Positions 9,039 through 18,054 of a DNA stretch of 64,000 nt are shown piece after piece. Made by a program: the position numbers and the translations under genes. This stretch comes from Roseivivax sp. GX 12232. GTDB taxonomy: Bacteria > Pseudomonadota > Alphaproteobacteria > Rhodobacterales > Rhodobacteraceae. Each line of letters starts with the position of its first letter. Position 1 is the first letter of the stretch. The stretch lies in assembly GCF_021272185.1 (NCBI RefSeq), contig NZ_JAJSEC010000003.1, positions 62,001-126,000 on the forward strand. Direction: 5' to 3'. The notes beneath the pieces are model-generated. The model was given only the letters and a program-made list of their open reading frames with translations. It was not told the DNA's origin and did no database searches.

Positions 9039-9424
9039 GGGGGGCATTCCGGCGGTTGGCTGGGAGCCTCCGCGCCTCAGCCTTCCTTGCGGCCAACGCC
9101 ACAGCGCCCACCGCACACACGCGCCTTCCTTGCGCCCGAATAGCACCGAAGGTGCCGGGCGCGCGCCGGACCGGCCCCTTGGGCCGGCGCTTCTTGGGGT
9201 GACGTGCCTAGCCTACAGCGAGCAATGACCTTGCCGGGATAAAGCGCCTAGCTTGCAGGTCGGAAGCGCCGGCCCCCGGTCCGGCGCGCGCCCTCTGGTG
9301 GTTTAGGGTGAGAGGGAAGCGGGGCTTGGGGGAGGTCGTCATGTGGGCTTTGCGTGGTGGCTTCAGAAATGCGCCGCGTGAGGTGACGCTGAGTTCAGGC
9401 AAACACAGAGCGGACCGCCACCCC
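9039..9424. other. Convergent intergenic region between the glycosylase and marR genes
   Basis: No gene is visible in this 386-bp stretch. It is dominated by one copy of the 169-bp structured repeat described separately. The remaining flank (about 9298-9424) is GC-rich with no clear terminator. Confidence 0.7.
9129..9297 (+). repeat. 169-bp structured intergenic repeat, copy A
   Basis: One of four 169-bp copies in this window that align without a single gap (others start at 47414, 52305 and 52600). It opens with a small hairpin (GCACC, loop GAA, GGTGC), then an 18-bp left arm (9157-9174) whose perfect reverse complement is the right arm (9276-9293), exactly 101 nt apart. A second hairpin, CCGGCC/GGCCGG, follows the left arm, and the conserved GGGATAAAGCG lies in the right half. 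It sits between convergent genes. Function unknown; structured RNA, REP/ERIC-like element or termination structure are possible. Confidence 0.85.
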
Positions 9425-9865
9425 TCACAAATCCTCCGCCATCACCCGGTCCAGCGCCCTGTGCAGCGCGTCGAGCTCCTCGGACAGCAGCGCCTCCAGC
9501 CGGGCCTGGTAGTCCGCGGCCAGGGGCAGGAGCTCGGCCATCAGCGCGCGGCCCTTGTCGCTCAGTGACAGGCGCAGGAGCCGGCGGTCCTCGGGGTTGG
9601 GGATCTTGGTGATATAGCCGTCCTGCGCCAGCCGGGCGGCGGCGCGGCTGGCCTTCGATTTCTCCAGGCTCACCCGGCGTTCGAGGTCGCGGATCGAGAC
9701 CGCGCCCTCGTCGGCCAGATGCACCAGCACCCGCCATTCCGCGACCGAGATGCCGAAGTCCTGCCGGTAGCGCCGGGCGAGCCCCGCGCTCAACCGGTCG
9801 CCGGCCACGGTCAACCGGTAAGGCAGGAAGCGGGCAAGGTCGAAATCCGGCAGGTCTTTGGTCAC
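9425..9865 (-). CDS. MarR family regulator, probable controller of the hmgA operon
   Basis: A 146-residue winged-helix MarR protein: helix-rich N-terminus ([20 protein letters not shown]), recognition region ([20 protein letters not shown]) and wing ([21 protein letters not shown]). The GTG start is chosen because GAGGA precedes it by about ten bases and the longer alternative adds an unrelated N-terminus. It is divergent from hmgA, and a near-perfect 20-bp palindrome lies in the spacer of the hmgA promoter. MarR regulators beside aromatic-catabolic genes typically repress until a pathway intermediate, here perhaps homogentisate or maleylacetoacetate, is bound. The assignment to hmgA is contextual. 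Confidence 0.85.
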   Translation of the reverse strand: MTKDLPDFDLARFLPYRLTVAGDRLSAGLARRYRQDFGISVAEWRVLVHLADEGAVSIRDLERRVSLEKSKASRAAARLAQDGYITKIPNPEDRRLLRLSLSDKGRALMAELLPLAADYQARLEALLSEELDALHRALDRVMAEDL

Positions 9866-9995
9866 GGGGCAGGGGTCCTCCGAGGGTCCTTCGGGCGCCG
9901 GGGCAAAAGGCCCGCGCCCAGGCAACATAACCAACCGCAAAAGAGCGGCGCAGCGCCGCCAGCATCCCCGGATTTCATCTCATTTGCAACGAATA

Positions 9996-10024
9996 TTGAC
10001 TTCATTGCACATGCAACGAATACT
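9996..10024 (+). promoter_or_regulatory. hmgA promoter with embedded MarR-type operator
   Basis: A -35-like TTGACT (9996-10001) and -10-like AATACT (10019-10024) are spaced by 17 nt. The palindrome TTCATTGCACATGCAACGAA (10001-10020) fills the spacer, with one mismatch between its half-sites. A related half, TTTGCAACGAATATT, lies just upstream (from 9983), giving a GCAACGAATA direct repeat. The hmgA ATG is about 37 bp further on. Position and symmetry fit repression by the divergent MarR protein. Confidence 0.6.
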
Positions 10025-10060
10025 GCCACGGCGATTCCGGCGAGTTTGGGAGGAGACCCG

Positions 10061-11422
10061 ATGACCCAGCAGGAGCTGCCCGAAGGCATGATCCGCGCCC
10101 CCCACAGCGGCGGCACGGTGGAGGGCTACATGCCCGGCTTCGGCAACGATTTCGAAACCGAGGCCCTGCCCGGCGCGCTGCCCCAGGGCATGAACAGCCC
10201 GCAGAAGTGCAACTACGGGCTCTACGGCGAGCAGCTCTCGGGCACCGCCTTCACCGCGCCCGCGCATCAGAACGAACGCACCTGGTGCTACCGGATCCGG
10301 CCCTCGGTGAAACACTCCGGCCGCTACCAGCGCATCGATCTGCCCTATTGGAAGACCGCGCCGCATGTGCCCGAGGGGGTCACGAGCCTCGGCCAGTATC
10401 GCTGGGACCCGGTGCCGCACAGCGACGCGGCGCTGACCTGGCTCACGGGCATGCGCACCATGACCACGGCGGGCGACGTGAACACCCAGGTCGGCATGGC
10501 GAGCCATATCTACCTGGTCACCGACAGCATGCGGGACGCCTATTTCTACTCCGCCGACAGCGAGCTGCTGGTGGTCCCGCAAGAGGGCCGGTTGCGGTTC
10601 TCGACCGAGCTGGGCGTCATCGACCTCGCGCCGCAGGAGATCGCCATCATCCCGCGCGGGCTGGTCTACCGGGTCGAGCTTCTGGAGGGCCCCGCCCGCG
10701 GCTTCGTCTGCGAGAACTACGGCCAGAAGTTCGACCTGCCGGGCCGCGGCCCGATCGGCGCCAACTGCATGGCCAACCGGCGCGACTTCAAGACGCCGGT
10801 GGCGGCCTTCGAGGACCGCGAGACGCCCTCGACCCTGACGATCAAGTGGTGCGGGCAGTTCCACACCTGCGAGATCGGGCATTCGCCGCTCGACGTGGTG
10901 GCCTGGCACGGCAACTACGCGCCGGTGAAATACGACCTGACCACCTATTGCCCGGTGGGCGCGGTGCTCTTCGACCATCCCGACCCGTCGATCTTCACCG
11001 TACTGACCGCGCCCTCGGGCGTCGAGGGCACGGCGAACATCGATTTCGTCTTGTTCCGCGACCGCTGGATGGTGGCGGAGGACACCTTCCGCCCGCCCTG
11101 GTACCACAAGAACGTCATGTCCGAGCTGATGGGCAACATCTACGGCCAGTATGACGCCAAGCCGCAGGGCTTCGTGCCCGGCGGCATGAGCCTCCACAAC
11201 ATGATGCTGCCGCATGGGCCCGACCGCGAGGCCTTCGAAGGCGCCTCGATCGCCGAGCTGAAGCCGCAGAAGCTGGCCGACACGATGTCCTTCATGTTCG
11301 AGACCCGCTTCCCCCAGCATCTGACCGAGTTCGCCGGCCGCGAAGCGCCGCTGCAGGACGATTACGTCGATTGCTGGGACGGCATCGAGAAGAAGTTCGA
11401 CGGGACCCCGGGCCCCAAGTGA
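10061..11422 (+). CDS. hmgA: Homogentisate 1,2-dioxygenase
   Basis: A 453-residue homogentisate dioxygenase, close to the usual length. It opens the ring of homogentisate to maleylacetoacetate in tyrosine/phenylalanine breakdown. The N-terminus has the family signature [19 protein letters not shown], and the Fe(II) ligands by family spacing are His349 and Glu355 (in [14 protein letters not shown]) and His385 (MMLPHGPD). The ATG follows GGAGGAG (about 5 bases). It is first in an operon with an MBL-fold protein, a flavin monooxygenase and a DUF2783 protein. No fumarylacetoacetase or maleylacetoacetate isomerase gene follows here. Confidence 0.97.
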   Translation: MTQQELPEGMIRAPHSGGTVEGYMPGFGNDFETEALPGALPQGMNSPQKCNYGLYGEQLSGTAFTAPAHQNERTWCYRIRPSVKHSGRYQRIDLPYWKTAPHVPEGVTSLGQYRWDPVPHSDAALTWLTGMRTMTTAGDVNTQVGMASHIYLVTDSMRDAYFYSADSELLVVPQEGRLRFSTELGVIDLAPQEIAIIPRGLVYRVELLEGPARGFVCENYGQKFDLPGRGPIGANCMANRRDFKTPVAAFEDRETPSTLTIKWCGQFHTCEIGHSPLDVVAWHGNYAPVKYDLTTYCPVGAVLFDHPDPSIFTVLTAPSGVEGTANIDFVLFRDRWMVAEDTFRPPWYHKNVMSELMGNIYGQYDAKPQGFVPGGMSLHNMMLPHGPDREAFEGASIAELKPQKLADTMSFMFETRFPQHLTEFAGREAPLQDDYVDCWDGIEKKFDGTPGPK

Positions 11423-11461
11423 GGCCGCCCACCCGCATCACGCAAGACAGGAGACGCTGAC

Positions 11462-12412
11462 ATGGCCAAGGCTTTCGCCTCTGCCGGAGACATGGACGAG
11501 AAACAGGTGAGCTTCACCGAGGTGGGCGAGGGGCTCTATGCCTTCACCGCCGAGGGCGACCCCAACACCGGCGTGATCATCGGCGACGAGAGCGTGATGA
11601 TCATCGAGGCCCAGGCCACGCCGCGGCTGGCCCGCAAGGTTATCGACTGCGTGCGCTCGGTCACCGACAAGCCGATCAGCCACCTGGTGATGACCCATTA
11701 CCACGCGGTGCGGGTGCTCGGCGCCTCGGCCTATGGCGCGCGCGAGGTGATCATGTCGGAGGCTGCCGCCGCCATGGTCGAGGAGCGCGGCCAGGAGGAC
11801 TGGGACAGCGAGTTCGCCCGCTTCCCCCGGCTCTTCCAGGGCCACGAGGAAATCCCCGGCCTGACCCGGCCCACCACCACCTTCCGCGACCGCATGAGCG
11901 TCTATCTCGGCAAGCGGCGCGTCGACCTGATGACCCTCGGGCGGGCCCATACCGCCGGCGACGCGGTGATCTGGGTGCCCGACGCCGAGGTGATGTTCAC
12001 CGGCGACATCGTGGAATACCACTCGGCCTGCTACTGCGGCGACGGCCACCTGCAGGACTGGGGTCCGACGCTCGACCGGATCGCCGCCTTCGAGCCGCGC
12101 GCCATCGCGCCGGGCCGGGGCGACGCGCTGGTCGGCGACGAGATGGTCGCCGCGGCCATCGCCAACACGCGCGACTTCGTCGAGAGCACCTACAAGCCCG
12201 CCGCCCGCGTGGTCGGCCGGGGCGGCACCCTCAAGGAGGCCTGGGACGCGGTGCGCGCCGAATGCGACCCGAAGTTCGCCGATTACGCGATCTACGAGCA
12301 TTGCCTGCCCTTCAACGTCGCCCGGGCCTACGACGAGGCGCGCGGCATCGACACGCCGCGGGTCTGGACCGCCGCCCGCGACAAGGAGATGTGGGAGGCC
12401 CTTCAGGGCTGA
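11462..12412 (+). CDS. MBL-fold hydrolase-like protein with incomplete metal site
   Basis: A 316-residue metallo-beta-lactamase-fold protein following hmgA. The HxHxDH signature is present only as THYHAVRVLG: His79 and His81 remain, but the Asp and third His positions are Val83 and Arg84. His163 (GRAHTAGD) and the bridging-type Asp182 (MFTGDIV) are kept, while the final loop His is Arg219 (PGRGDA). Classical dinuclear zinc binding is therefore doubtful; a single metal, altered chemistry or a non-catalytic role is possible. The start follows GGAGACGCTGAC. Its place between hmgA and a ring hydroxylase suggests a role in aromatic catabolism, but the substrate is unknown. Confidence 0.85.
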   Translation: MAKAFASAGDMDEKQVSFTEVGEGLYAFTAEGDPNTGVIIGDESVMIIEAQATPRLARKVIDCVRSVTDKPISHLVMTHYHAVRVLGASAYGAREVIMSEAAAAMVEERGQEDWDSEFARFPRLFQGHEEIPGLTRPTTTFRDRMSVYLGKRRVDLMTLGRAHTAGDAVIWVPDAEVMFTGDIVEYHSACYCGDGHLQDWGPTLDRIAAFEPRAIAPGRGDALVGDEMVAAAIANTRDFVESTYKPAARVVGRGGTLKEAWDAVRAECDPKFADYAIYEHCLPFNVARAYDEARGIDTPRVWTAARDKEMWEALQG

Positions 12413-12488
12413 CGGGCCTCAAGGGGGGCGCCGGGCGGCCCTGCCGCCGCGCCCCCGGCCCCACCCGCAGGCGCCGAGGGAGGACGCC

Positions 12489-14114
12489 ATGCTAGACGAC
12501 AGATACGACCTGGCCTTCCGGCTCTACCCCTATGAACGCTCCGCCGACCAGGACGCGGCGACGCCGGTGCGCCACCCGGTGGTGGTGCTCGGCGGCGGGC
12601 CGGTCGGCGTGGCGATGGCGCTCGACCTCGGTCTGCGCGGCGTGCCGGTGGTGCTGCTCGACGACCACGAGGGTGTGGGCCAGGGCAGCCGCGCGATCTG
12701 TTTCGCCAAGCGCACGCTCGAGATCTGCGACCGTTGGGGCGCGGCCCTGCCGATGGTCGAGAAAGGCGTGGTCTGGAACCTCGGCAAGGTCTTCCACGAG
12801 GACCGGAAGGTCTATGAATTCAACCTCTTGCCCGAAGAGGGCCACCGCTTCCCGGCCTTCATCAACCTGCCGCAGCCCTGGTTCGAGCGTTACCTGGTCG
12901 AACGCATCCGCGCGGCTCAGGCGCAGGGCGCGCCGATCGAGATCCGCGGTAGGAACCAGGTCACCTCGGTCGAGGTCGACGAGGATCACGCCCGGCTCGA
13001 GGTCGAGACCCCCGAGGGGCCCTACAGCCTCGAGGCCGACTGGCTGATCGGCTGCGACGGCGCGGGCTCGCCTCTGCGCAAGCGGATGGGGCTCGACTTC
13101 GAAGGCCGCGTCTTCGAGGACAACTTCCTCATCGCCGACATCCGCATGACCGCGGATTTCCCGACCGAGCGCTGGTTCTGGTTCGAGCCGCCCTTCAAGT
13201 CCTCGGGCGCCTCCTGCCTCTTGCACCGGCAGCCCGACGACATCTGGCGGGTCGATTTCCAGATCGGCTGGGACATCGACCGCGAAAAGGAGCTGCGCGA
13301 GGAGAACGTGCGCGCCAGGCTCGACGCCATGCTGGGCGAAGGCGTCGACTACGAGATCGTCTGGACCTCGATCTACCGTTTCCAGTGCCGCAGGATGCGC
13401 CGCTTCCGCCACGGCCCGGTGATCTTCGCGGGCGATTCCGCGCATCAGGTCTCGCCTTTCGGGGCCCGCGGAGCGAACTCCGGCATCCAGGACGTCGACA
13501 ACCTGGGCTGGAAGCTGGCCGCGGTGCTGCAGGGAGCCGCGCCCGAGGCCCTGCTCGAGAGCTACGACAGCGAGCGGCGGCAGGCGGCGGACGAGAACAT
13601 CCTGAACTCCAGCCGCTCGACGGATTTCATCACGCCCAAGTCGCAGATCAGCCATGTCTTCCGCAACGCGGTTCTGGACCTGGCCGAGGCCTTCCCCTTC
13701 GCCCGCCCGCTGGTCAATTCGGGGCGGCTGTCGCTGCCCTGCACCTATGACGGCAGCCCGCTGAACGGCGCCGATGCGCTGCCCGGCGGCCCCGCGCGCA
13801 CCCGACCCGGCAGCCCTTGCCCCGACGCGCGTCTGGGTCAGGGCTTTCTGCTCGGCCGGCTGGGGCAGGGAGTGACGCTTCTGACGCTGGATTGCGCGCT
13901 GCCCGAGGGGGCGCTGCCCGAGGGCGTGACCCACCTGGCACTGTCTTCGGATGATGACGCCAGCGGCGCGCTGGCCGCCCGCTACCTCGGAGAGGCCGCG
14001 CAGGCGGTCTACCTGATCCGCCCCGACCAGCATGTCGCCGCGCGCTGGGCGGCCCCGGAGGCGGAGGCCATCCGCGTCGCCTGCGACAGGCTTTTCGGAA
14101 GGGAGATGACATGA
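12489..14114 (+). CDS. FAD-dependent aromatic monooxygenase (MhpA-like)
   Basis: A 541-residue class A flavoprotein hydroxylase. It has the Rossmann motif VVVLGGGPVGVAMALDLGLRG, the second FAD/NADPH motif WLIGCDGAGSPLRK (DG), and the GD motif FAGDSAHQVSPFGARGANSG. Family members (MhpA, 3-hydroxybenzoate or resorcinol hydroxylases) hydroxylate phenolic rings using NAD(P)H and O2. The ATG follows GAGGGAGGACGCC. The stop overlaps the DUF2783 start by ATGA. Being in the hmgA operon, it may feed a hydroxylated aromatic acid into homogentisate, for example by hydroxylating a phenylacetate derivative; that is inference. Confidence 0.9.
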   Translation: MLDDRYDLAFRLYPYERSADQDAATPVRHPVVVLGGGPVGVAMALDLGLRGVPVVLLDDHEGVGQGSRAICFAKRTLEICDRWGAALPMVEKGVVWNLGKVFHEDRKVYEFNLLPEEGHRFPAFINLPQPWFERYLVERIRAAQAQGAPIEIRGRNQVTSVEVDEDHARLEVETPEGPYSLEADWLIGCDGAGSPLRKRMGLDFEGRVFEDNFLIADIRMTADFPTERWFWFEPPFKSSGASCLLHRQPDDIWRVDFQIGWDIDREKELREENVRARLDAMLGEGVDYEIVWTSIYRFQCRRMRRFRHGPVIFAGDSAHQVSPFGARGANSGIQDVDNLGWKLAAVLQGAAPEALLESYDSERRQAADENILNSSRSTDFITPKSQISHVFRNAVLDLAEAFPFARPLVNSGRLSLPCTYDGSPLNGADALPGGPARTRPGSPCPDARLGQGFLLGRLGQGVTLLTLDCALPEGALPEGVTHLALSSDDDASGALAARYLGEAAQAVYLIRPDQHVAARWAAPEAEAIRVACDRLFGREMT

Positions 14115-14314
14115 GCGAGTTCGTCACCGACCCCAATCTGGCCGACCCCGACGGCTTCTACGCCGACCTCCTCGCCGCCCATGAGGGCCTGAGCGAGGAG
14201 GAAAGCGCCGCCTTCAACGCGCGGCTGATCCTGGTGCTGGCCAATCAGATCGGCGCGCCCGAGACCCTGCGCGCCGCGCTTGCCGCCGCTGCCGAGGCGG
14301 GCGCGCGCGGCTGA
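14111..14314 (+). CDS. DUF2783 small protein
   Basis: A 67-residue acidic helical protein of the DUF2783 family (PF10932): it contains LADPDGFYADLLAAHEGLSE and SAAFNARLILVLANQIG. The ATG overlaps the monooxygenase stop. DUF2783 genes are habitually found directly after flavoprotein aromatic hydroxylases in Rhodobacterales and Burkholderiales, suggesting a dedicated partner or subunit. The function is not established. Confidence 0.85.
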   Translation: MSEFVTDPNLADPDGFYADLLAAHEGLSEEESAAFNARLILVLANQIGAPETLRAALAAAAEAGARG

Positions 14315-14327
14315 GGCCCCGCGCCGC

Positions 14328-15059
14328 TCAAGTCGAGATGAAGCGCACCTCGCCCGCCTCGACGATGCCCGCGGTCAGCCGGCCCGTCGCATAGGCCCCG
14401 GTGTCGAGCGCCACGCGCCCGTCCTCGGCGCTCGGCGCATCGACGATCGTATGGCCGTGCACCACCCAGGTCCCGTCCTGGCGCGGCACCTGCAGGAAGT
14501 CGCGGTGTCCCCAGATCAGCGTCCGCTTGTCCGCCGCGCTCAGCGGCTTGGCCGGATCGGCGCCCGCGTGCAGCACCGCGACATTGCCGGTCTCGTGCAG
14601 GAGCGGCAGTTCGCGCACCCAGGAGATCAGCTCCGCGCCCATCTCCTCGGCCATGCGGTGACGCGCCTCGATCAGCGGCTCTCCCTGTGTGGTCTCGCTG
14701 ATCCCGCGCACGCCGATGTCGGCCAGGGTCTGCAGCCCGCCGTTGCGCAGCCAGCGCGGGCCGCGCTCGTCGGGGCGGTCGATGAAGTCGAGCAGCATGT
14801 CCTCGTGGTTGCCCTTGAGGCAGAGGATCTCGGGGTGGTCCTTCAGGAAACGCAGGGTGTTCACGGAGGCCGGGCCTCGGTCGACGTAATCGCCGACGCA
14901 GATGATATGCAGATCCTGCGGCAGCTTGGGCAGCAGCTCCTCAAGCAGGTCGAGCCGTCCGTGAATGTCGCCCACCGCGGCAAAGGGCACCTCGGGCGCG
15001 GGCGGCTCGAAGCGCGCGCCGGCGGGTTTGCGGAAGCGGTCGAGAAGCGATTTGATCAC
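14328..15059 (-). CDS. PPP-superfamily serine/threonine phosphatase-like metallophosphoesterase
   Basis: A 243-residue calcineurin-type phosphoesterase with all PPP motifs: GDIHG, GDYVDRG, GNHE, LHAG and VVHGHT, in the order and spacing of lambda-phosphatase/PrpA-type enzymes. It probably dephosphorylates phosphoproteins or nucleotides in the cytoplasm using two metal ions. A GTG start is used. It is divergent from the exopolysaccharide export operon; a connection is conceivable (for instance opposing a tyrosine or serine kinase) but nothing proves it. The gene converges with DUF2783, only 13 bp away. Confidence 0.88.
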   Translation of the reverse strand: MIKSLLDRFRKPAGARFEPPAPEVPFAAVGDIHGRLDLLEELLPKLPQDLHIICVGDYVDRGPASVNTLRFLKDHPEILCLKGNHEDMLLDFIDRPDERGPRWLRNGGLQTLADIGVRGISETTQGEPLIEARHRMAEEMGAELISWVRELPLLHETGNVAVLHAGADPAKPLSAADKRTLIWGHRDFLQVPRQDGTWVVHGHTIVDAPSAEDGRVALDTGAYATGRLTAGIVEAGEVRFIST

Positions 15060-15312
15060 GCGGGGGCCCTTCGGATTTTTTCGGGTCCGCCCCTGTTACC
15101 AATCCGGGCGCCGAAAGGCCACGGGGGCGGGGCTTGGCCTGGGGTCACAGGGGCGTCAGGCGCCCTGCCTGTGGATAACTTTCCAGATTATTCGGAACTG
15201 TGTCCGCCCCGCCACAACCGGCGGTTTGGCGCCGGCGCCGCCCGCCCCCCGGGGGTGCCGCGCGCCCGGGGATGCACTAAGCACGAGGAGACGTCCAAAG
15301 GGGGGAATTGTC

Positions 15313-17412
15313 GTGAAGCGTCTCGCCGCCATCGCGGTCCTGTTCTGCGCGGCCGGCTCGGCCGCGGGCGCGGAGACCTTCGAGACCTGGCGCAACAACT
15401 ACGGCCTGCCGGGCCTTCTCGACATGCCCAACGCGCTGAGCTTTCCCGACGCGGACCTGTCGGTCACGGATGCCTATTTTGGCGGGACGAACCGCCTGAC
15501 GGGCTCGTTCCAGATCCTGCCGCGGGTGACGGGGTCGTTTCGTTACACGCGCATCGAGAACTTTCGAGGCGGGACCACCGGGCGCGACACCAACTACGAC
15601 CGCTCCTTCTCGCTGCACCTGAAGCTGCTCGAAGAGCGCGAATACCGCCCGGCGCTGGCGGTCGGCGTGAACGACCTGATCGGCACCGGCCTTTACGCCT
15701 CGGAATACCTGGTCGCCACCAAGCACCTGACGCCGCGCGTGCGGGTCTCGGGCGGCCTGGGCTGGGGGCGGTTGGCCTCCAACAACGGCTTCACGAACCC
15801 CTTGGGCGTGTTGAACGAGAACTTCGAGACGCGCCCCGCCCGGACCACTGGTGTTGGTGGCGAGGCCGAATTCGACCAGTTCTTCCGGGGGGACGCAGCC
15901 TTCTTCGGCGGGATCGAGGTCAGGGCCACCGACAAGCTGGGCTTCGCGGTGGAGTATTCCTCGGACGTCTACAGCTTCGAAGACGGCCCCACCTTCGACT
16001 ACCGCTCACCCTGGAACTTCGGCCTGCGCTACGCCCTGCGCGACGGCGTGAACCTCACGGCAAGCTACATGTATGGCTCCGAGGTCGGGGTGAACCTGAC
16101 CTTTGCCCTCAACCCCAAGAACCCGCCTTATTACGGCGGCGGCGATGCGGCGCCCTACCCGGTCACGCCGCGCGGCGAAGTGGATGCCGAGGCGCTGGGC
16201 TGGACCCTCGACGACGGCGGCGCCACGGCGACCGACCAGCTGGCCGAGGTGCTCGAGGCCGAGGGCATCTTCCTGCACGGCCTCTCGATCCAGGGCGGCA
16301 CCGCGCGGGTCGAGATCGAGAACAACCGCTGGCGCGCCAATGCCCAGGCGATCGGGCGCACGGCGCGGATCCTGACCGCCTCCATGCCGGCCTCGGTCGA
16401 CACCTTCGTGATCGTGCCCATGGTCACCGGGCTCGCCGGCTCGCAGGTCACCATCCGCCGCGCGGACATGGAAGAACTGGCCTTCTCGCTCGACAATTTC
16501 TGGGAAAGCTACGCCCGCGCGGGCATCGCGCCGGTGACCCAAGGGCCCGCGCCGCGTCCGGGCACCTATCCGCGGTTCGAATACGACATCTCGCCCTACC
16601 TCCAGCCGAGCCTCTTCGACCCCGACGCACCGGTCCGGCTCGATGCGGGCGTGCAGCTCAAGGCCACCGCCGAGCCCGCGCCGGGCGTGGTGCTGCGGGG
16701 CGCGGTGCGCCAGAAGGTCTTCGGCAACCTCGACGAATCCACCCGGGTCTCGAACTCAGTGCTGCCGCGGGTCCGCAGCGAAACCAACATCTACGAGCGC
16801 ACCGGCCCGCTCGACCTGACCGATCTGACCGCCACCTATTTCTTCAAGCCCGGCCGGGATCTCTACGGGCGGGTCACCGTGGGCTACCTCGAACGCCACT
16901 TCGGCGGCGTCTCCTCGGAGCTTCTCTGGAAACCGGTCGACAGCAGCCTCGGCCTCGGGCTCGAGGCCAACTACGTCAAGCAGCGCGCCTTCGACCAGGG
17001 CTTCGAGTTCCGCGACTACGAGACCGCGACCGGCTTCGCCTCGGTCTATTACGAATGGGACAACGGCTTCGAGGCGCAGCTTGACGCCGGGCGCTACCTG
17101 GCCGGCGACTGGGGCGCGACACTGACCCTGCAGCGCGGCTTTGCCAACGGCTGGAAGGTCGGCGCCTATGCGACGCTGACCGATGTGCCCTTCGAGGAGT
17201 TCGGCGAAGGCTCCTTCGACAAGGGCATCCTGATCACCATCCCGATCGACTGGGCGCGCGGCGATCCGACCCGGCAGACCTTCGGCTACAACCTCAAGCC
17301 GATCCTGCGGGACGGCGGCGCGCGGCTGACGATCCGCGACCGGCTCTACCAGCGGGTCAACCAGAATCAGCGCGACGCCCTGCGCAACGGCTGGGGGAGG
17401 TTCTGGAAATGA
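15313..17412 (+). CDS. YjbH/GfcD family exopolysaccharide outer-membrane protein
   Basis: A 699-residue exported protein, almost the same length as E. coli YjbH. The N-terminus is a signal peptide (KRLAAIAVLFCAAGSAAGAE) followed by NNYGLPGLLDMPNALSFPDA, the YjbH-family entry motif, and the C-terminus is rich in alternating beta-strands typical of a porin-like barrel (YDLSPYLQPSLF-like region and RGDPTRQTFGY). YjbH/GfcD proteins take part in export of extracellular polysaccharide and group 4 capsules. The GTG start follows AAGGGGGG by seven bases. The stop overlaps the YjbF start, and a Wza homologue is downstream. Confidence 0.88.
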   Translation: MKRLAAIAVLFCAAGSAAGAETFETWRNNYGLPGLLDMPNALSFPDADLSVTDAYFGGTNRLTGSFQILPRVTGSFRYTRIENFRGGTTGRDTNYDRSFSLHLKLLEEREYRPALAVGVNDLIGTGLYASEYLVATKHLTPRVRVSGGLGWGRLASNNGFTNPLGVLNENFETRPARTTGVGGEAEFDQFFRGDAAFFGGIEVRATDKLGFAVEYSSDVYSFEDGPTFDYRSPWNFGLRYALRDGVNLTASYMYGSEVGVNLTFALNPKNPPYYGGGDAAPYPVTPRGEVDAEALGWTLDDGGATATDQLAEVLEAEGIFLHGLSIQGGTARVEIENNRWRANAQAIGRTARILTASMPASVDTFVIVPMVTGLAGSQVTIRRADMEELAFSLDNFWESYARAGIAPVTQGPAPRPGTYPRFEYDISPYLQPSLFDPDAPVRLDAGVQLKATAEPAPGVVLRGAVRQKVFGNLDESTRVSNSVLPRVRSETNIYERTGPLDLTDLTATYFFKPGRDLYGRVTVGYLERHFGGVSSELLWKPVDSSLGLGLEANYVKQRAFDQGFEFRDYETATGFASVYYEWDNGFEAQLDAGRYLAGDWGATLTLQRGFANGWKVGAYATLTDVPFEEFGEGSFDKGILITIPIDWARGDPTRQTFGYNLKPILRDGGARLTIRDRLYQRVNQNQRDALRNGWGRFWK

Positions 17413-18017
17413 AGCCTCTCGCGTCTCTCTCGGCACTGGCGGCACTGGCGCTCCTGGCGGGCTGCGCGGCACAGCCGCCCTTCGGCGCCTTCCGGGCCGG
17501 GCTCACGCAGGAGCTCGTCGATACCGTCGACAACCCGCTGCTTTATGTCGGCGTCGAGGGGCTGGGCCGCGAATCCACCGTGCAGCCGCTGCAGGAGCTC
17601 GACGGGGTCACCACCTGGCGCACCCCCGACGGCACCTCGGCGATCTCCACGCGCGACGGGCTCGTGGTCTCGACCCGCTCGCTGGGCGACGACCTCATGG
17701 CCGCGGATATCGCGGGCTCGGTCGCGGCCTCGAAAGGGCAGGGGGGCGGCGGCTATTACCCGCGCTTCCACACCACGCTCGACGGGCTTTCGCAGCCCGA
17801 GTTCGAGGCCTTCCAGTGCCGGGTCAGCGCCCGGACATCGGAAGACATCGTTATCCTGGGGCGCGCCCGTGCCTCGGTGCGCACCGACGAGACCTGCACC
17901 ACCCCGGGCCGCGAGGTCACCAACAGCTACTGGCGCGCCGCCGACGGCACCATGCTGCGCGCGCGGCAGTGGATCAGCGAAGGCGTGGGTGTCATCATAA
18001 CCGAAAGACTGAACTGA
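17409..18017 (+). CDS. YjbF/GfcB family lipoprotein
   Basis: A 202-residue lipoprotein precursor: signal sequence with lipobox LLAGC (about residues 17-21), then a domain like YjbF/GfcB (DUF2886). It starts within the end of the yjbH-like gene (ATGA) and precedes the Wza-like gene, the order expected for a yjb/gfc operon. The protein should sit at the inner leaflet of the outer membrane and assist secretion of polysaccharide; its molecular role is not known. No YjbG/GfcC homologue lies between it and its neighbours. Confidence 0.85.
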   Translation: MKPLASLSALAALALLAGCAAQPPFGAFRAGLTQELVDTVDNPLLYVGVEGLGRESTVQPLQELDGVTTWRTPDGTSAISTRDGLVVSTRSLGDDLMAADIAGSVAASKGQGGGGYYPRFHTTLDGLSQPEFEAFQCRVSARTSEDIVILGRARASVRTDETCTTPGREVTNSYWRAADGTMLRARQWISEGVGVIITERLN

Positions 18018-18054
18018 CCCCGCCAGACAGGGACGGAAGATGAGGGACTATCAG

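Noticed and set aside
9129-9297. Insertion sequence or MITE for the 169-bp repeats
   Set aside because: There is no target-site duplication that I can see, the inverted repeats are internal and paired substitutions keep their complementarity. A structured element fits better, although a mobile origin is not excluded.
12413-12488. GC-rich hairpin between the MBL and monooxygenase genes as a terminator
   Set aside because: No T-run follows and the genes look like one operon. Such hairpins are common within GC-rich operons.
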